Source: Bacteroidales bacterium (lineage in GTDB: Bacteria > Bacteroidota > Bacteroidia > Bacteroidales > VadinHA17). Taken from it: a stretch of DNA of 7,805 nt. The stretch is from assembly GCA_025455535.1 (NCBI GenBank), contig JALOMM010000061.1, positions 1 through 7,805 of the forward strand, read 5' to 3'. Position numbers and translations under genes: made by a program. Numbering within the stretch: the first letter of the stretch is position 1; the number at the start of each line of letters is the position of its first letter. Positions 5,896 to 7,805 of this stretch are shown here, one piece after another. Under the pieces are notes generated by a model that was not told the origin of the DNA, did not search any database, and worked only from the letters and a program-made list of their open reading frames with translations.

Positions 5896-7206
5896 TTACA
5901 TGCCTGTTTCTGGCATGAGAGGTACCGGGACCGAATAGCTGAAGAGATCAGTTCGTGGCCACTCGGGAACCCTGGAAACAAATTTTGACATCATCTGGTC
6001 AATGTCTGAGGAGAGCTCCGGTCCGTTCCAGGCACTTGTATTGCACAGCACCACCCAGGCAGTGCCGTCTGCCATCCGCTTTATCATTGCCGTTGTTCCG
6101 GGAAAAGATCCTGTGCGCCACCACGACCCGTTATAAAGAGTGGCTCTCCACCCTACCGGGGCATAACCGTTCCGCATGTCAGTCATGAAAGCGATGCTTT
6201 CCGGCGACAGTATGTCTTTAGGATTGTCGAATCCGTCAACGGCAAGAAGCAGTCTCATAAGGTCCGGAGCAGTGGCAACCCATGCACCTGCAGCACCCAG
6301 GGATTCAATGTCGTTGCCTCCCCTGCTCGCAGGAAGAAGCTCACCGGTACCGTATACAGACGGCTTTCTTGGTGCATTATCCACCTCAAAATAAGAGACT
6401 TCGTATGGCAATGCATCTTCAGGCATATTATGCCCGAGAGCCATGTCATAAATTCCAAGAGGCTCCAGTATGGCAGTTCTGCAATACACCTCATAGCTCA
6501 TGCCTGATATCTCCTCAATCACAAGACCCAGTATGCTGTAGCCAAGATTGGAATAGGACTGGCCGGTACCAGGGGTGAAATGAAGGTTCTTGTCAAGAGC
6601 AAACCTGATAATGGTTTTTGTATCTACCGGCAGGGGCTTGCCCATCGTCTTTGCAACTACATCGGGCATGAACATCTGATCACCGTATCTCTGAGTCCAT
6701 CCTCCCTGATGAGAGAGGAGGTGTGCGACAGTTATATTGGCAACGCGCCTGTCTTTGGGGTTGGCAAAAAGTGAATCCTGCAAAATGCCGTCAGGTCCGA
6801 AGACCCGGCTGCTGACGGAGAGTTTTCCCTCCTCCTGAAGCTTCATGACGGCAATGGCAGTAAGAAGTTTCGATACGCTGGCCACCCGAAAGCGGTGATA
6901 TGGTTCAACAGGGATGGATTCGGGCAGGGAGGCATATCCAAAACCCCGGGCATAGAGTAACTTGCCTTCACGTGCAACAGCGACAGATGCTCCCTTGACA
7001 GACCAGTTCCTCAGAAACCATTCTATCCCCTTTTCGGCCTGAACAAACAGTTCGGCATCGGTAAGTGTATTGTCAATACGGAGATGTGCCGGGTCGAATT
7101 CCCTCTCAGTAATGCTTGACTCCTCCGGCCCGACCGGAAGAATAATTGTAACAAGTACAACAAACAATGCTATCAGAAAGCGTATCCCTCTGTTCCCTAA
7201 ATCCAT
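5896..7206 (-). CDS. Membrane-anchored serine hydrolase, class C beta-lactamase/DD-peptidase fold (S12-like)
   Basis: This 436-residue protein starts at the ATG at 7206. A longer frame from 7272 exists, but that ATG lies upstream of a good promoter (7229-7259) and would place 22 charged and polar residues before the membrane segment. Residues 8-25 are a hydrophobic signal or anchor without a lipobox, so the enzyme acts outside the inner membrane. Active-site motifs are SVSK (S110-x-x-K113, nucleophile and base) and YSN (218-220). The third motif is RTG (364-366) in SWWRTGSFPGT, where the family usually has HTG or KTG. The family includes D-aminoacyl peptidases, esterases and penicillin-binding-like enzymes, so the substrate cannot be named; true beta-lactamase activity is unlikely to be its main role. 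It is the first gene of a probable two-gene unit with the SRAP gene. Confidence 0.92.
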   Translation of the reverse strand: MDLGNRGIRFLIALFVVLVTIILPVGPEESSITEREFDPAHLRIDNTLTDAELFVQAEKGIEWFLRNWSVKGASVAVAREGKLLYARGFGYASLPESIPVEPYHRFRVASVSKLLTAIAVMKLQEEGKLSVSSRVFGPDGILQDSLFANPKDRRVANITVAHLLSHQGGWTQRYGDQMFMPDVVAKTMGKPLPVDTKTIIRFALDKNLHFTPGTGQSYSNLGYSILGLVIEEISGMSYEVYCRTAILEPLGIYDMALGHNMPEDALPYEVSYFEVDNAPRKPSVYGTGELLPASRGGNDIESLGAAGAWVATAPDLMRLLLAVDGFDNPKDILSPESIAFMTDMRNGYAPVGWRATLYNGSWWRTGSFPGTTAMIKRMADGTAWVVLCNTSAWNGPELSSDIDQMMSKFVSRVPEWPRTDLFSYSVPVPLMPETGM

Positions 7207-7228
7207 CAGGAGTTTTTTTACCCGGCTA

Positions 7229-7259
7229 CAAAAATAGACTATTACCTGTTTGATGCAAC
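7229..7259 (-). promoter_or_regulatory. Promoter of the serine hydrolase-SRAP unit
   Basis: On the minus strand, GTTG (7259-7256) is followed after 19 bp by TATTTTTG (7236-7229), a full match to the Bacteroidota -7 consensus TAnnTTTG and three of four bases of the -33 TTTG. Transcription would begin near 7220, leaving a leader of about 15 bases before the ATG at 7206. This decides the start codon of that gene. Confidence 0.65.
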
Positions 7260-7329
7260 CCCTCCATGTCAATTTTATTCAATTCAGAAAAAAAATATCA
7301 ACAAACCCTCACTTACAAGAAAGTGCTGT

Positions 7330-7337
7330 TAAATTTG
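7330..7337 (+). promoter_or_regulatory. Probable -7 box for the ankyrin-repeat gene
   Basis: TAAATTTG is a full match to TAnnTTTG, 14 bases before the GTG at 7352. The start site would lie near 7343, giving a very short leader. No -33 TTTG is present at 19-21 bp upstream, so it may be a weak or activator-dependent promoter. It diverges from the hydrolase promoter about 70 bp away. Confidence 0.45.
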
Positions 7338-7351
7338 TATTAAGAGCATCT

Positions 7352-7805
7352 GTGAAAAGAATTACCTTCATATTGACCTGTCTGCTGACACTCTCATCAG
7401 CAATAAAGGGACAGCCTGATTCGACGGGTGTTGACTCGGTTGTTGCGCGGATCGAGTTCCTTCTGGAGGAATACAACAAGTATGTGCTCTTTGTTGACAC
7501 TTCCGGATATGAAATGTACGGATATGATTCGAAGAACATAAATCTTCTCATTGCCTCTTCCATGGGCGCCTGCAATGAGATTATAAGGCTGGTGTCAAAG
7601 GGTGCCGATGTCAATTATCAACAAGGAGGGAACGCAACCGCATTGCATTATGCCATTGCCTCGGGGAGAAAGGAGGCGGTTGAAATACTTCTTCTCCTGG
7701 GGGCCGTGCCGAATAAACCTGACCCGTATGGCAGGTCTCCGTTAATAACCGCGGTCCTTTCACAAAACCTCGATATGGCTGAGATACTTATCAGGTACGG
7801 CGCCC
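7352..7805 (+). CDS. Secreted ankyrin-repeat protein, 3' end cut by window edge
   Basis: The frame opens with GTG at 7352 and continues without a stop to the window edge, giving 151 residues. Residues 1-20 (MKR, a hydrophobic stretch, then SSAIKG) look like a signal peptide with cleavage before Q21. Residues 21-58 are not recognisable as a repeat. From about 60 onward there are ankyrin repeats: one ending VSKGADVNYQ (81-90), one with ATALHYAIASGRKEAVEILL (95-114) and LGAVPN (116-121), and one beginning PYGRSPLITAV (125-135) and reaching ILIRYGA (145-151). TALHYA and GRSPLITA are the typical turn-helix signatures. Ankyrin repeats bind other proteins; here the site would be the periplasm or cell surface, and the partner is unknown. 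The GTG start is supported by the signal peptide and the -7 box at 7330-7337; the frame has no ATG before the mature domain. Confidence 0.88.
   Translation, partial: MKRITFILTCLLTLSSAIKGQPDSTGVDSVVARIEFLLEEYNKYVLFVDTSGYEMYGYDSKNINLLIASSMGACNEIIRLVSKGADVNYQQGGNATALHYAIASGRKEAVEILLLLGAVPNKPDPYGRSPLITAVLSQNLDMAEILIRYGA

Noticed and set aside
6282..6578. Plus-strand frame of 98 codons inside the hydrolase
   Set aside because: It is antisense to conserved hydrolase sequence including its active-site region, with no domain of its own.
7309..7614. Minus-strand frame of 101 codons at the right end
   Set aside because: It is antisense to the ankyrin-repeat protein, whose repeats are clearly coding on the plus strand.

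Overview
The window looks like ordinary chromosomal DNA from a member of the Bacteroidota, most likely a Bacteroidales-like anaerobe of roughly 50 % GC. The evidence is the protein families and the promoter grammar. There is a small CxxC/CxxxC zinc-ribbon protein, a secreted carboxypeptidase-regulatory-like protein with the 'PW..F' tail typical of the phylum, a TonB-C-like envelope protein, and an IorAB of the short Bacteroidota type. Several starts lack Shine-Dalgarno sequences, and TAnnTTTG (-7) boxes of the Bacteroidota primary sigma factor stand just ahead of start codons. I see no phage, transposon, CRISPR array, rRNA or tRNA.

Layout, left to right. A truncated zinc-ribbon gene (minus strand, 1-122) diverges from a short ssb gene (plus, 274-678) across an AT-rich region that carries AAACG three times at exact 10-bp spacing. 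ssb converges on iorB across a strong hairpin (714-742). iorA-iorB (minus, 2950 to 754) form a two-gene operon with a 4-bp gap. They encode indolepyruvate (arylpyruvate):ferredoxin oxidoreductase, which oxidatively decarboxylates aryl pyruvates from aromatic amino acid breakdown to aryl-acetyl-CoA. Upstream, on the same strand but behind a hairpin, is a thioredoxin-coupled-type arsenate reductase (3075-3551).

Next come two plus-strand envelope genes. One is a secreted carboxypeptidase-regulatory-like protein with a TTG start (3625-4308). The other is a single-pass inner-membrane protein with a TonB-like C-terminal domain (4406-5146). The latter converges, with only 4 bp between stop codons, on a minus-strand pair: a membrane-anchored class C beta-lactamase-fold serine hydrolase (7206 to 5896) followed 22 bp later by an SRAP (YedK/HMCES) abasic-site crosslinking protein (5873 to 5151). 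A divergent promoter region (7207-7351) separates this pair from a secreted ankyrin-repeat protein (plus, from 7352) that runs off the right edge.

The genes do not form one obvious system; they are several small housekeeping or accessory units. I found no convincing previously undescribed system. The useful observations are start-codon corrections (four of the nine genes appear to start with GTG or TTG), an IorA without its usual ferredoxin domain, an SSB without an acidic tip, an RTG in place of the usual third active-site motif in the serine hydrolase, and the phased repeat upstream of ssb. No stretch longer than 300 bases lacks a gene; the largest gap, 123-273, holds the phased repeat and the ssb promoter.
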